A stretch of DNA of 33,590 bases from Pseudonocardia autotrophica (lineage in GTDB: Bacteria > Actinomycetota > Actinomycetes > Mycobacteriales > Pseudonocardiaceae): positions 1 through 33,590 of the forward strand of contig NZ_JNYD01000047.1 in assembly GCF_000717175.1 (NCBI RefSeq), read 5' to 3'. Positions 7,226 through 15,449 of this stretch are shown piece by piece. Position numbers and translations under genes: made by a program. The notes beneath the pieces were generated by a model. That model ran no database searches. It had not been told where the DNA came from and worked only from the letters and a program-made list of their open reading frames with translations. Positions within the stretch are counted from its first letter, which is position 1; each line of letters begins with the position of its first letter.

Positions 7226-8683
7226 ATGCGCAGGGTCGATCGGCGCAAGGTTGATCGGCGCGGGGTTGATCGGCGCAGGGTTGATCGCAGCGGGGCCGAC
7301 GGTCGACGGGCTGATCGGGGCCGGCCCGAGCCGGTCCGCCGCCGCCTGGTCGGGCTCACCGTCGCCACGGCCGCGATCGCCGTGGGGCTCTTCGGCATCC
7401 CGCTCGCCGTCGGGCTGGTGCAGTACAGCCTGGAGGACCAGGAGTCGGTGCTGCAGCGGACCGCCAGCCTCACCGCGCGGTCGGTGCAGAGCGAGCTGGC
7501 CCGCGGCGACGCCCCGACCGTCCTGCCGGACCTGCCGACCGGCGTCGTCCTCGCCGTGTACGACGGCGACGGGGACCTCGTCCTCGGCGACGGCCCGGAA
7601 CCCGCGGGCGACGAGATCGGCCGGGCCCTCGCCGGCCGGGGCTCGCACGCGACGATCGACGGGGACATCGTCGTGACGGTGCCGGTGACCGGGCGACACG
7701 ACCCCGACGGCGCCGTCCGCGCCGCGATGCCGGTCTCGGCGGTCTACGCCGGGCTCGTGCCGATCTGGCTCGGGATGGCCGGGCTCGCCGGCGCGGTGCT
7801 GGTCACCGTGTGGCTGCTGGCGCGGCGCCAGGCCCGCCGGCTCGCCACGCCGCTGGAGGACCTCGCGGGCGCCGCGCGCCGGCTCGGCGAGGGCGACTTC
7901 AGCGTGCGCACCGGCCGGGCGGGCGTCGCCGAGATCGACCAGGTCGGCGGGGCGCTGGACAGCACCGCCGAGCGGCTCGACGCGCTGCTGGCCCGGGAGC
8001 GCGCCTTCTCCCAGGACGCCTCGCACCAGCTGCGCACCCCGCTCACCGGGCTGCGGCTGCGGCTGGAGGCCGCGCTCGACCGCCCCGACGCGGACCTGAA
8101 GGCGGCGCTGGTGGCCGGGATCGCCGAGGCCGACCGCCTCGAGCGCACGATCGACGAGCTGCTGCAGCTCGCCCGGGAGCGCACCGGCCGCGGCGAGCCG
8201 ACGGACGTCGACGCGTTGGTCCGGGAGCTGGAGCCGGCGCGGGCCGAGCGGCTGGCGGTGTCCGGGCGCGGGCTCGTCGTGGACGTGGCACCGCAGCTGC
8301 CGCCGGCGGCCGCATCGGCGGCGGCGATCCGGCAGGTCCTCGGTGTGCTGCTGGACAACGCCGAGGTCCACGGGGCCGGCACCGTGCGGATCGTGGTGCG
8401 CGAGTCGGGCGAGGCGCTGGCCGTCGACGTCGCCGATCAGGGCGCCGGGCCGGGCCCCGACCCGTTCGCCGCCCCGCCGGAGCGGGCCACCGGCGGCGGG
8501 GTCCACGGGATCGGGCTGCCGCTGGCCCGCCGGCTCGCCGAGGCGGAGGGCGGGCGCCTGGTGCTGGGCCGGTCGGTGCCGCCGGTGTTCACGCTGTTCG
8601 TGCCGGCGGCGTGGCCCGAGACCGTCGTCGAACCCGCCCCGGTCGTGCCCGAGCCGGCCGAGGAGGTCCCGCTCGGCCGGTGA
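7226..8683 (+). CDS. sensor histidine kinase
   Basis: A 485-residue membrane sensor kinase partnered with the regulator just upstream. Order: a basic cytoplasmic N-terminus of about 40 residues containing a five-residue repeat (see 7235-7324), TM1 about 42-66, an extracytoplasmic sensor of about 110 residues, TM2 about 173-198, HAMP (about 199-252), a HisKA domain with H267 in DASHQLRTPL, and an HATPase domain with LLDNAEVHG, VADQGAGPG and GIGLPLARRLAEAEGG. All catalytic boxes appear intact. The stimulus is unknown. It ends three bases before the chitosanase stop on the opposite strand. Confidence 0.93.
   Translation: MRRVDRRKVDRRGVDRRRVDRSGADGRRADRGRPEPVRRRLVGLTVATAAIAVGLFGIPLAVGLVQYSLEDQESVLQRTASLTARSVQSELARGDAPTVLPDLPTGVVLAVYDGDGDLVLGDGPEPAGDEIGRALAGRGSHATIDGDIVVTVPVTGRHDPDGAVRAAMPVSAVYAGLVPIWLGMAGLAGAVLVTVWLLARRQARRLATPLEDLAGAARRLGEGDFSVRTGRAGVAEIDQVGGALDSTAERLDALLARERAFSQDASHQLRTPLTGLRLRLEAALDRPDADLKAALVAGIAEADRLERTIDELLQLARERTGRGEPTDVDALVRELEPARAERLAVSGRGLVVDVAPQLPPAAASAAAIRQVLGVLLDNAEVHGAGTVRIVVRESGEALAVDVADQGAGPGPDPFAAPPERATGGGVHGIGLPLARRLAEAEGGRLVLGRSVPPVFTLFVPAAWPETVVEPAPVVPEPAEEVPLGR
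7235..7324 (+). repeat. six 15-bp tandem units at the kinase 5' end
   Basis: Directly after ATG-CGC-AGG come six in-frame 15-bp units (7235, 7250, 7265, 7280, 7295, 7310) of consensus GTTGATCGGCGCNGG. They encode VDRRK, VDRRG, VDRRR, VDRSG, ADGRR and ADRGR. Units 1-3 are nearly identical at the DNA level and the last three are decayed. GTT and GAT codons are unusual for this genome. Confidence 0.85.
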
Positions 8684-8686
8684 CCG

Positions 8687-9625
8687 CTACCCGGTGATGG
8701 TCTGCGGCTCGCCCCAGGGGTTCACCGTGAACGGGGTCGCGAGGTCGAGGTTGCCGTCGTCGAGCAGGGCGTCGAGGGCGTCGACGCGGCCGACGGACTC
8801 GCTCCACACCTCGCTGGTGGCCGACGAGCTCGGGTTCTCCAGCGTGGTCCGCCGGATGTCGAGGAAGTCCCGCAGCCACTCGGTCTCGTCGATGCCGCCG
8901 GCGGGCGACCCGCCCATGTCCGCGTCGGTCTGCCGGACCAGCGAGGGCAGGCCGTCGGGGCCGTCCTGGGTGCCGTGCTCGACCGCGGTGTCGACGAGGA
9001 TCGCCAGGCCCAGCGCCGAACGGATCCCGTCGGCGTCGGCGAGCTTGCGCGCCGGGGCGACGTACAGCGCGTCCGTGACCTGGTCCTGCACCTGGCGGAA
9101 CACCGGGTCGGCGGCGGCGGTCCGCCAGGCGTCCGCGAAGCCGTCGAGCTTCCCCGTCGAGTCGTCGTACGCCGCGGCGAGCTCGGTCAGGGCCGGGACG
9201 TAGCCGGCGATGGGGTTGTCCGGGACCCGCGCGGTGTAGCTCTTCACCACCGTGAGCAGGTCGCCGCACGCGGTGCAGAAGCCCGCCCGGCCCGCGGTGT
9301 AGCCGCGGCCGTCGTCGAGGTCCTCGACGTAGGCGTACTGCACCTCCGGCGTGCCGTTCTCGAACACGCTGACCATCTGCGCGATGACCTGGTCGACGTC
9401 GCGGTCGCTCGCGGCGGACCCGCCGGCCGCGGACCCGGTCGGGCCCGCGGTGCCCGGGCTGCCCGCTCCGCCCGGGAGCAGGAACAGGGCGGCCGTGAGG
9501 AGGGCCGCACCGGCGACGACGGCGCCGAGTACGGCGAGGAACCGGGTGCGCCCCGGGGCCGGGCGCCGGGGCGACCCGCCGGCCGGGCGGGCCTCCCGGG
9601 AGAGGAACAGGGTCCGCTGCATCAC
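8687..9625 (-). CDS. csn: GH46 chitosanase, membrane-anchored or secreted
   Basis: A 312-residue endo-chitosanase of glycoside hydrolase family 46, which cleaves beta-1,4 bonds in chitosan. Both catalytic acids of the family are in place: E89 in VSVFENGTPEVQYAYVE and D105 in DDGRGYTAG. Further family sequence follows: GFCTACGDLL, TARVPDNPIAGYVPAL, FADAWRTAAADPVFRQVQD and the C-terminal RVDALDALLDDGNLDL. An arginine-rich N-terminus of about 28 residues precedes one hydrophobic segment (29-50), then a Gly/Ala/Ser/Pro-rich linker (51-73). This could be a long signal peptide or a permanent anchor. GTG 9625 or ATG 9622 could be the start; no ribosome site is visible, so leaderless translation is possible. 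Confidence 0.9.
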   Translation of the reverse strand: MMQRTLFLSREARPAGGSPRRPAPGRTRFLAVLGAVVAGAALLTAALFLLPGGAGSPGTAGPTGSAAGGSAASDRDVDQVIAQMVSVFENGTPEVQYAYVEDLDDGRGYTAGRAGFCTACGDLLTVVKSYTARVPDNPIAGYVPALTELAAAYDDSTGKLDGFADAWRTAAADPVFRQVQDQVTDALYVAPARKLADADGIRSALGLAILVDTAVEHGTQDGPDGLPSLVRQTDADMGGSPAGGIDETEWLRDFLDIRRTTLENPSSSATSEVWSESVGRVDALDALLDDGNLDLATPFTVNPWGEPQTITG

Positions 9626-9733
9626 TGTCCATGGTCGTGGGGGCGGGGCCGGACGCGCCGGCCGGGGTCGCCGTCGACCCTAGGAAGGTCCCGGCCAACG
9701 GTTCGGCAGGTCCGTGTAAGGGGAACCTCAAAT

Positions 9734-9754
9734 CGAGGTGCAGGTCTCACCTCG
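9734..9754. terminator. small inverted repeat over the MarR-remnant stop
   Basis: CGAGGTG (9734-9740) and CACCTCG (9748-9754) form a perfect 7-bp stem with a 7-nt loop that spans the MarR stop codon. A second mini-palindrome (ACCTC-AAATC-GAGGT) overlaps on the left. It could be a weak terminator for leftward transcription from the rhamnose genes. No T-run follows. Confidence 0.35.
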
Positions 9755-10010
9755 CCGGGCCCGCCGCGGCCCGCTCCTCCAGGAGGTGGCGCAGGTGCCG
9801 CAGCGCCGGCAGCGCGGCGGTGACGGCGGCCCGCTCCTCCGGGGACAGCCGGGTGACCAGGTCGTTCAGGACCGCGGACCGGTGCCCGGCCCACGCGGCG
9901 AACCGGGCCTCGGTCTCCGCGGTCGGGGACAGCGTCGCCTGTCGCCGGTCCGCCACGCCGGGCCTCCGGTCGAGGAGACCGGCCCCGACGAGGTGGGTGA
10001 CCCGCGTCAG
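9747..10010 (-). pseudogene. MarR-family regulator, N-terminal part missing
   Basis: The minus-strand frame from about 10010 encodes TRVTHLVGAGLLDRRPGVADRRQATLSPTAE, the second half of a MarR winged helix with its wing, followed by the C-terminal dimerisation helix (SPEERAAVTAALPALRHLRHLLEE) and a normal stop. The first 60-70 residues, including most of the DNA-binding helices, are absent. Upstream the frame runs straight into rhaB read in the wrong frame. The break falls at the last codons of rhaB (stop 10009-10007), so the rhamnose locus appears to have replaced the gene's 5' part. An internal GTG could start a short product, but it would lack a recognition helix. Confidence 0.75.
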
Positions 10011-11461
10011 TCCAGGCCGGCGCGGCGGGCCGCCCGGCCGATCTCCGCGTCGGAGCCGGACGGGGTGTAGCGGCGGACCTCCTGGGTCGACCGCAGCACC
10101 TCGCGCAGCGCGGGCAGGCCGCCGGTGAGGACGCCGGCGGCACGGGCCTGCACCAGGGCGTTGCCGAGCGCGGCGGCCTCGACCGGGCCGGCGAGCACGG
10201 GCAGGCCGCAGGCGTCGGCGGTGAGCTGGCACAGCAGCTCGTTGCGGACCCCGCCGCCGACGAGGTGCACGACCTCGATCTCGCGGCCGGACAGCTCGGC
10301 CGCCCGGCGCACGGTGCGCCGGTAGGCCAGGGCGAGGCTGTCGAGGATGCAGCGCACGACCGCCGCCCGGTCCCGCGGGGGTTCCTGGCCTGTCTCGGCG
10401 CACACCTCCGCGATGCGGGCGGGCATGTCGCCGGGCGGCAGGAACCGCGGGTCGTCCGGGTCGACCGCGGTGGTGAAGGCGGGGACGTCGGCCGCGGCGG
10501 CCAGCAGCGCGCCGAGGTCCGGGTTCCCCCAGGTCCGCAGCGACTCCTGCAGCAGCCAGAGCCCCATGACGTTGCGCAGGTACCGGACGGTGCCGTCGAC
10601 GCCGAGCTCGTTGGTGAACCCGGCCGTTCGCCCGGCCTCGCCGAGCACCGGTTTCTCGAGCTCCACCCCGACCAGCGACCAGGTGCCGCAGGAGACGTAG
10701 GCGAAGCGGTCGTCCGCGGCCGGCACCCCGACGACGGCCGACGCCGTGTCGTGTGAACCCACGGCGGTGAGCGGGACCGGGCCGGTCAGCCCGGTCTCCG
10801 CCAGCACCTCGGCGGTCAGCTCGCCGAGCCGCTCCCCCGGCTCGCACAGCGGCGGCAGCAGCCCGCGCGGGATGCCCAGCCGGTCGGCGAGCCCGCCCGC
10901 CCACTGCCGGGAGGTGGCGTCGAGCAGGCCGGTGGTCGAGGCGTTGGTGATCTCGGCCCCGACCGCGCCGGTCAGCCAGTGCGCCAGCAGGTCCGGGATC
11001 AGCAGCACCCGCCGGGCGGCCGCGAACCGGGCCGTGCCCTGCGCCGCGGCCAGCTGGAACACGGTGTTGAACGGCAGGTGCTGCAGCCCGTTGACCGCGT
11101 ACAGCTCCTCCGGCCCGACCACGGCGTGCACCGCCGCCACCCCGGCCTCGTGCGCGCCGTCACGGTAGTGGACCGGGTTGCCGAGCAGGGCGCCGTCGGC
11201 GTCGAGCAGCCCGACGTCGACGGCCCAGCTGTCGATGCCGACCCCGTCGAGCCGCTCGCCCGCGCGCCCGGCGGACCGCAGGCCGTCGAGCACGCCGGCG
11301 TGCAGGGCCAGGACGTCCCAGTACAGGGTGCCGCCCGCCCGGACCGGCCGGTTCGGGAAGCGGTGCGCCTCCGCGAGCTCGAGCGTTCCGGGGCCGACGC
11401 GGGCGGTCATGACCCGGCCGCTCGACGCGCCGAGGTCGACGGCGGCGAACGTGCCGGTCAT
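10007..11461 (-). CDS. rhaB: L-rhamnulokinase
   Basis: A 484-residue FGGY-family kinase that phosphorylates L-rhamnulose to L-rhamnulose 1-phosphate. The N-terminal phosphate loop AAVDLGASSGR, the substrate region GIDSWAVDVGLLD, VGSHDTASAVVGVP, the FTNELGVDGTVRYLRNVMGLWLLQE block and the C-terminal HLVGGGVRNELLCQLTADACG are all typical of RhaB. Length is normal for the family. Its ATG (11461) overlaps the TGA of the upstream aldolase/dehydrogenase gene by 4 bp, implying translational coupling as the third gene of a leftward rhaI operon. Its 3' end touches a decapitated MarR gene. Confidence 0.95.
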   Translation of the reverse strand: MTGTFAAVDLGASSGRVMTARVGPGTLELAEAHRFPNRPVRAGGTLYWDVLALHAGVLDGLRSAGRAGERLDGVGIDSWAVDVGLLDADGALLGNPVHYRDGAHEAGVAAVHAVVGPEELYAVNGLQHLPFNTVFQLAAAQGTARFAAARRVLLIPDLLAHWLTGAVGAEITNASTTGLLDATSRQWAGGLADRLGIPRGLLPPLCEPGERLGELTAEVLAETGLTGPVPLTAVGSHDTASAVVGVPAADDRFAYVSCGTWSLVGVELEKPVLGEAGRTAGFTNELGVDGTVRYLRNVMGLWLLQESLRTWGNPDLGALLAAAADVPAFTTAVDPDDPRFLPPGDMPARIAEVCAETGQEPPRDRAAVVRCILDSLALAYRRTVRRAAELSGREIEVVHLVGGGVRNELLCQLTADACGLPVLAGPVEAAALGNALVQARAAGVLTGGLPALREVLRSTQEVRRYTPSGSDAEIGRAARRAGLD

Positions 11462-13494
11462 CGCAGGAACGCGGCGGCGACCCCGGAGTCGACCGGGATG
11501 TGCAGGCCGGTGGTGCGGGTGAGGTCGCCGCCGGTGAGGGCGAAGACCGCGGCGGCGACGTGCTCGGGCAGGACCTCGCGCTTGAGCAGGGTGCGACGGG
11601 CGTAGAACTCGCCGAGCTCCTCCTCCTTCACCCCGTACACCGCGGCCCGGCTGGCGCCCCAGCCGCCGGCGAAGATGCCCGAGCCGCGGACGACGCCGTC
11701 GGGGTTGATGCCGTTGACCCGGATCTGGTGTGGGCCGAGCTCCGCGGCCAGCAGCCGGACCTGGTGGGCCTGGTCGGCCTTGGTGGCGCCGTAGGCGATG
11801 TTGTTCGGGCCGGCGAACAGCGAGTTCTTGCTGGAGATGTAGACGATGTCGCCGCCGATGCCCTGCTCGATCATGATCCGTGCGGCCTCGCGGGAGACGA
11901 GGAAGCTGCCCTTGGCCATGACGTCGTGCTGCAGGTCCCAGTCGGACTCGGTGGTCTCCAGCAACGGCTTCGAGATGGACAGCCCGGCGTTGTTGACGAC
12001 CAGGTCGACCCCGCCGAAGGCCAGCGCGGCCTCGCGGAACGCGGCGGCCACGGCCTCGCCGTCCGACACGTCCGCGGCCACGCCGATCGCCGTGTCGGAG
12101 TTCCCGATCTCGGCCGCGGCGTCGACCGCCTTCTGCAGGTCCAGGTCGGCGACGACCACGCAGGCGCCCTCGGCGGCGAGCCGCCGGGCGACCGCCTTGC
12201 CGATGCCCGACGCCGCGCCGGTCACGAACGCGACCCGGGTGGCCAGCGGCTTCGGCTTCGGCATCCGCACGAGCTTGGCCTCCTCGAGGGCCCAGTACTC
12301 GATACGGAACTTCTCGGCCTCGTCGATCGGGGCGTAGGAGGACACGGCCTCGGCGCCACGCATGACGTTGATGGCGTTGACGTAGAACTCGCCGGCGACC
12401 CGCGCCGTCTGCTTGTCCTTGCCGAAGCTGAACATGCCGACGCCGGGGACCAGCACGATCGCCGGGTCGGCGCCGCGCATGGCCGGGCTGTCCGGGGTGG
12501 CGTGGCGCTCGTAGTAGGCGGCGTACTCCGCGCGGTACTCCGCGTGCAGCTCCTTCAGCCGCGTGACCGTCTCCTCCACCGTGGCGGTGGCGGGCAGGTC
12601 GACGACGAGCGGGCGGACCTTGGTGCGCAGGAAGTGGTCCGGGCAGGAGGTGCCCAGCGCGGCCAGCCGCGGGTGCTCGGCGCGGGCGACGAAGTCCAGC
12701 ACGACGTCCGAGTCGGTGTAGTGCCCGACCTGCGGGCGGTCCGTCGACGCCAGCCCGCGGACCACCGGCGCGAGCGCGGCGGCCCTGGCGCGGCGCTCGG
12801 CCTCGGGCAGCGCGGCGTAGCCGTCGAGGACGGGGCCGAACGGCTCGGCCTTGCCCTTGTCCTGCAGGAACTTCTCCGCGGTGCGGATGATCTCCAGGGA
12901 GTTCGCCTCGCACTCCTCGGACGTCCGGCCCCAGGCCGTGATGCCGTGCCCGCCGAGGATGCATCCGATGGCCTGCGGGTTCTTCTCCGCGATCGCGGAG
13001 ATGTCCAGCCCCAGCTGGAAGCCCGGGCGCCGCCACGGCACCCACACCACGCGGTCGCCGAAGCACTCCCGGGTCAGGGCCTCGCCGTCGGCGGCGGTGG
13101 CCAGCGCGATCCCGGAGTCGGGGTGCAGGTGGTCGACGTGCGGGGCCTCGACCAGCCCGTGCATCGCGGTGTCGATCGACGGGGCCGCGCCGCCCTTGCC
13201 GTGTGGGCAGAAGTCGAACGCCGCGACCATCTCGTCCTCGCGCTCGACGCCCGGGTAGACGTCGACCAGCGCGCGCAGCCGGTCCAGCCGCAGCACGGCC
13301 AGGCCGGACTCGGTCAGCGTGCCCAGGTCCCCGCCGGAGCCCTTGACCCACACCAGGTCCACCGGACGGCCGGTCACCGGGTCCGGCTCGCTGGCCTTGG
13401 CCGAGGTGTTGCCCCCGGCGTAGTTGGTGTTGCGCGGGTCGGCGCCGAGGCGGTTGCTGCGCCCGAGCAGGTCGTGCACGGCCGGGTTCGTCAC
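11458..13494 (-). CDS. rhaEW: bifunctional rhamnulose-1-phosphate aldolase / short-chain dehydrogenase
   Basis: A 678-residue fusion that splits rhamnulose 1-phosphate into dihydroxyacetone phosphate and L-lactaldehyde, then oxidises the aldehyde. The N-terminal class II aldolase part (about 1-390) has NYAGGNTSAK, the zinc-ligand region HVDHLHPDSGIAL and GGHGITAWG. The C-terminal SDR part (about 420-678) has the nucleotide loop FVTGAASGIGKA, NNAG and the catalytic YGATK. This is the two-domain arrangement described for actinobacterial and Bacillus rhamnose loci (RhaEW). The GTG at 13494 is preceded by AAAGGA at nine bases. It lies 49 bp after rhaI and overlaps rhaB by 4 bp. Confidence 0.95.
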   Translation of the reverse strand: MTNPAVHDLLGRSNRLGADPRNTNYAGGNTSAKASEPDPVTGRPVDLVWVKGSGGDLGTLTESGLAVLRLDRLRALVDVYPGVEREDEMVAAFDFCPHGKGGAAPSIDTAMHGLVEAPHVDHLHPDSGIALATAADGEALTRECFGDRVVWVPWRRPGFQLGLDISAIAEKNPQAIGCILGGHGITAWGRTSEECEANSLEIIRTAEKFLQDKGKAEPFGPVLDGYAALPEAERRARAAALAPVVRGLASTDRPQVGHYTDSDVVLDFVARAEHPRLAALGTSCPDHFLRTKVRPLVVDLPATATVEETVTRLKELHAEYRAEYAAYYERHATPDSPAMRGADPAIVLVPGVGMFSFGKDKQTARVAGEFYVNAINVMRGAEAVSSYAPIDEAEKFRIEYWALEEAKLVRMPKPKPLATRVAFVTGAASGIGKAVARRLAAEGACVVVADLDLQKAVDAAAEIGNSDTAIGVAADVSDGEAVAAAFREAALAFGGVDLVVNNAGLSISKPLLETTESDWDLQHDVMAKGSFLVSREAARIMIEQGIGGDIVYISSKNSLFAGPNNIAYGATKADQAHQVRLLAAELGPHQIRVNGINPDGVVRGSGIFAGGWGASRAAVYGVKEEELGEFYARRTLLKREVLPEHVAAAVFALTGGDLTRTTGLHIPVDSGVAAAFLR

Positions 13495-13543
13495 GAGGAG
13501 GTGTCCTTTCGGGACTTCGGGGTGGGAGGGGTCTTCCGGGCGC

Positions 13544-14725
13544 TCAGGCGCCCCAGCTCGCCTGCTCGCCGCCCACGCGCTCGGCGGCGATCTTCTCCCC
13601 GTGGCCGGAGGCGCGGTAGGCGGAGAACGGGTCGGCGGGCAGGCCGCGGGACTCGCGGAACGCGGCGAGCAGCGGCCGGATGTCCGTGTGGTAGGCGTCC
13701 ATCAGGACGGCGTTGGCACCGAGGACGTCACCGGCGTGCTGGGCGGCCCGCAGCGCGTCCCGGTCCACGAGCAGCGCCTTCGCCGTGGCCTCCTGGACGT
13801 TGAGCACCGAGCGGATCTGGCCGGGGATCTTCGGCTCGATGTTGTGGCACTGGTCGAGCATGAAGTTCACACCCGACTCCGGCCGCAGGGCGTCGTTGCC
13901 GACGATCTCGTTCATGATCCGGAACAGCTGGAACGGGTCCGCCGCGCCGACGATCAGGTCGTCGTCGGCGTAGTTGCGCGAGTTGAAGTCGAAGGCGCCC
14001 AGCCGCCCCGCCCGCAGCAGCTGCACCACGATGAACTCGATGTTGGTGTTCGGCGCGTGGTGGCCGGTGTCGAGCACGACCTGCGCCCGCTCCCCCAGCG
14101 CCAGGCAGTGCAGCAGCGACGTGCCCCAGTCCGGGATGTCGGTCGTGTAGAAGTACGGCTCGAAGAACTTGTACTCCAGCAGCAGCCGCATGTGCGGGTC
14201 GAGCAGCGCGTAGATCTCCTGCAGGGACTCGGCGAGGCGGTCCTGGCGGGCGCGGATGTCGTCCTGGCCGGCGTAGTTGGTGCCGTCGGGCAGCCACAGC
14301 TTGAGGTCCGTCGACCCGGTGGCGCGCATGACGTCGACGCACTCGGTGTGGTGCGCGATCGCCTTCTTGCGCACCGCCCGGTCCGGGTGGGTCAGCGAGC
14401 CCAGGCGGTAGTCGTCGTCCTGGAAGAGGTTGGAGTTGATCGCGCCGATGCGGACGCCCAGGTCCGCGGCGTGCGCGGCCAGCGCGCCGTAGTCGTCGAC
14501 CCGGTCCCACGGGATGTGCAGCGACACCCGTGGCGCCAGTCCGGTGTGCGCGTGGACCTGCGCCGCGTCCTCGAGCTTCTCGAACGGCGTGCGGGCGGTG
14601 CCCGGCTGCCCGAACACCTTGAAGCGGGTGCCCGAGTTCCCGAACGCCCAGCTGGGCAGCTCGATCGTCTGCTCCGCCAGGGCGGCGAGGACGGCCGGAT
14701 CGGGTCGGTCGGTGGTGGGCGTCAT
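13544..14725 (-). CDS. rhaI: L-rhamnose isomerase
   Basis: A 393-residue TIM-barrel sugar isomerase converting L-rhamnose to L-rhamnulose, of the RhaI type found in rhizobia, Pseudomonas and actinobacteria rather than the E. coli RhaA type. Visible landmarks are LPSWAFGNSGTRF, VSLHIPWD, GAINSNLFQD, LWLPDGTNYAGQDD, LLEYKFFEPYFYTTD, VVLDTGHHAPNTNIE and FDFNSRNYADDDL. These hold the metal-ligating Glu, Asp and His residues of the family. It starts at ATG 14725 with GAGGTG upstream. As first gene of the leftward rha operon it faces the operator region at 14790-14976. Confidence 0.95.
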   Translation of the reverse strand: MTPTTDRPDPAVLAALAEQTIELPSWAFGNSGTRFKVFGQPGTARTPFEKLEDAAQVHAHTGLAPRVSLHIPWDRVDDYGALAAHAADLGVRIGAINSNLFQDDDYRLGSLTHPDRAVRKKAIAHHTECVDVMRATGSTDLKLWLPDGTNYAGQDDIRARQDRLAESLQEIYALLDPHMRLLLEYKFFEPYFYTTDIPDWGTSLLHCLALGERAQVVLDTGHHAPNTNIEFIVVQLLRAGRLGAFDFNSRNYADDDLIVGAADPFQLFRIMNEIVGNDALRPESGVNFMLDQCHNIEPKIPGQIRSVLNVQEATAKALLVDRDALRAAQHAGDVLGANAVLMDAYHTDIRPLLAAFRESRGLPADPFSAYRASGHGEKIAAERVGGEQASWGA

Positions 14726-14789
14726 CGGTCATCACCTCGGGAGGAGGAGGGGGCGGCGGGGGCGCGCCGGACTCCCCGGCGTCATTCAC

Positions 14790-14801
14790 TGAAACGTATC
14801 A
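14790..14801. promoter_or_regulatory. LacI-type operator candidate O1 (rhaI side)
   Basis: TGAAACGTATCA is a 12-bp palindrome with one mismatch (GTTTCA expected in the right half) and the central CG typical of LacI-family operators. It lies about 65 bp before the rhaI ATG. The LacI-type regulator at 16887 is the likely binder. Confidence 0.7.
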
Positions 14802-14888
14802 AAACCGGCGCCGACGGTAACGTTCCCATCACCGACACGTCAACCCCGCACAGGTTCGCGGACGTCAGCGCTGGCTTCCGCCGACCTG

Positions 14889-14909
14889 TTCGGTACCGGA
14901 GATACCGAA
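14889..14909. promoter_or_regulatory. 7-7-7 inverted repeat in the rha promoter region
   Basis: TTCGGTA (14889-14895) and TACCGAA (14903-14909) are exact complements separated by 7 bp. The sequence is unrelated to the LacI-type sites on either side and sits midway between them. Confidence 0.5.
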
Positions 14910-14964
14910 GTGGGCCCTCTTGCGCGGGCCGCCCTCCCGTGACAGAGTCCCGGCCCGACAGTTT

Positions 14965-14976
14965 TGAAACGGTTCA
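14965..14976. promoter_or_regulatory. LacI-type operator candidate O2 (rhaM side)
   Basis: TGAAACGGTTCA is a second 12-bp near-palindrome sharing the TGAAACG half with O1 and having one mismatch. It lies about 41 bp before the rhaM start, well placed to block rightward transcription. Confidence 0.7.
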
Positions 14977-15016
14977 TCACCGGTTCACGCCGGACGAGGC
15001 CCCGAGGAGGTGGCGG

Positions 15017-15343
15017 GTGGGCGAGCGCGTCTGCTTCCTCATGCACCTGCGCCCGGAACTGGTCGACGGGTACCTCGAGGCGCACCGCGAGGTGTGGCCG
15101 GAGATGCTGGAGGCCCTGACCCGGCACGGCTGGCGGGACTACTCGCTCTTCCTGCGCAAGGAGGAGGGACTGGTGGTCGGCGTCGTGACCAGCGACGACT
15201 TCGCGGCGTCGCTGGCCGGCATGGACGGCGAACCCGTCAACACGCGCTGGCAGGCCACGATGTCGCGCTACTTCCGCAAGGAGGACGGGAGCCGGCCCGA
15301 CGAGGGCCTCGAACGGCTCGACGAGTACTTCCACCTGGCCTGA
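15017..15343 (+). CDS. rhaM: L-rhamnose mutarotase
   Basis: A 108-residue RhaM/YiiL-family protein that interconverts the alpha and beta anomers of L-rhamnose so the isomerase receives its preferred form. Residues equivalent to the E. coli active site are present: H23 in EAHREVWPEM, Y42 in DYSLFL and the Trp in TRWQATM. The GTG at 15017 is chosen because GAGGAGG lies six bases upstream and family members start just before the first strand (RVCFLMHL). First gene of the rightward rha transcript, 106 bp before the transporter. Confidence 0.93.
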   Translation: MGERVCFLMHLRPELVDGYLEAHREVWPEMLEALTRHGWRDYSLFLRKEEGLVVGVVTSDDFAASLAGMDGEPVNTRWQATMSRYFRKEDGSRPDEGLERLDEYFHLA

Positions 15344-15449
15344 CCGGCCCGGGCGAGCACCTCCGGGGCCGTGCTCGACCAGCGCTCGCCCGCAATCCGC
15401 AGGCACCAGGCCCCGTCCACCCCACCCGACCCCTGAGAGGGCAGCGACG

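Larger units (their letters stand above)
14726..15016. promoter_or_regulatory. divergent rhamnose promoter region
   Basis: A 291-bp non-coding stretch between the leftward rhaI and rightward rhaM. It contains two near-palindromes of the LacI-family type and one unrelated 7-7-7 inverted repeat, annotated separately. Local base composition is lower in GC than the flanking genes. I could not assign -35/-10 boxes with confidence. Confidence 0.7.

Noticed and set aside
10007..13351. A 1114-residue minus-strand frame that could suggest a giant fusion protein
   Set aside because: It is the rhaB frame extended upstream through rhaEW in the wrong frame. The two real genes have their own starts and a 4-bp overlap.
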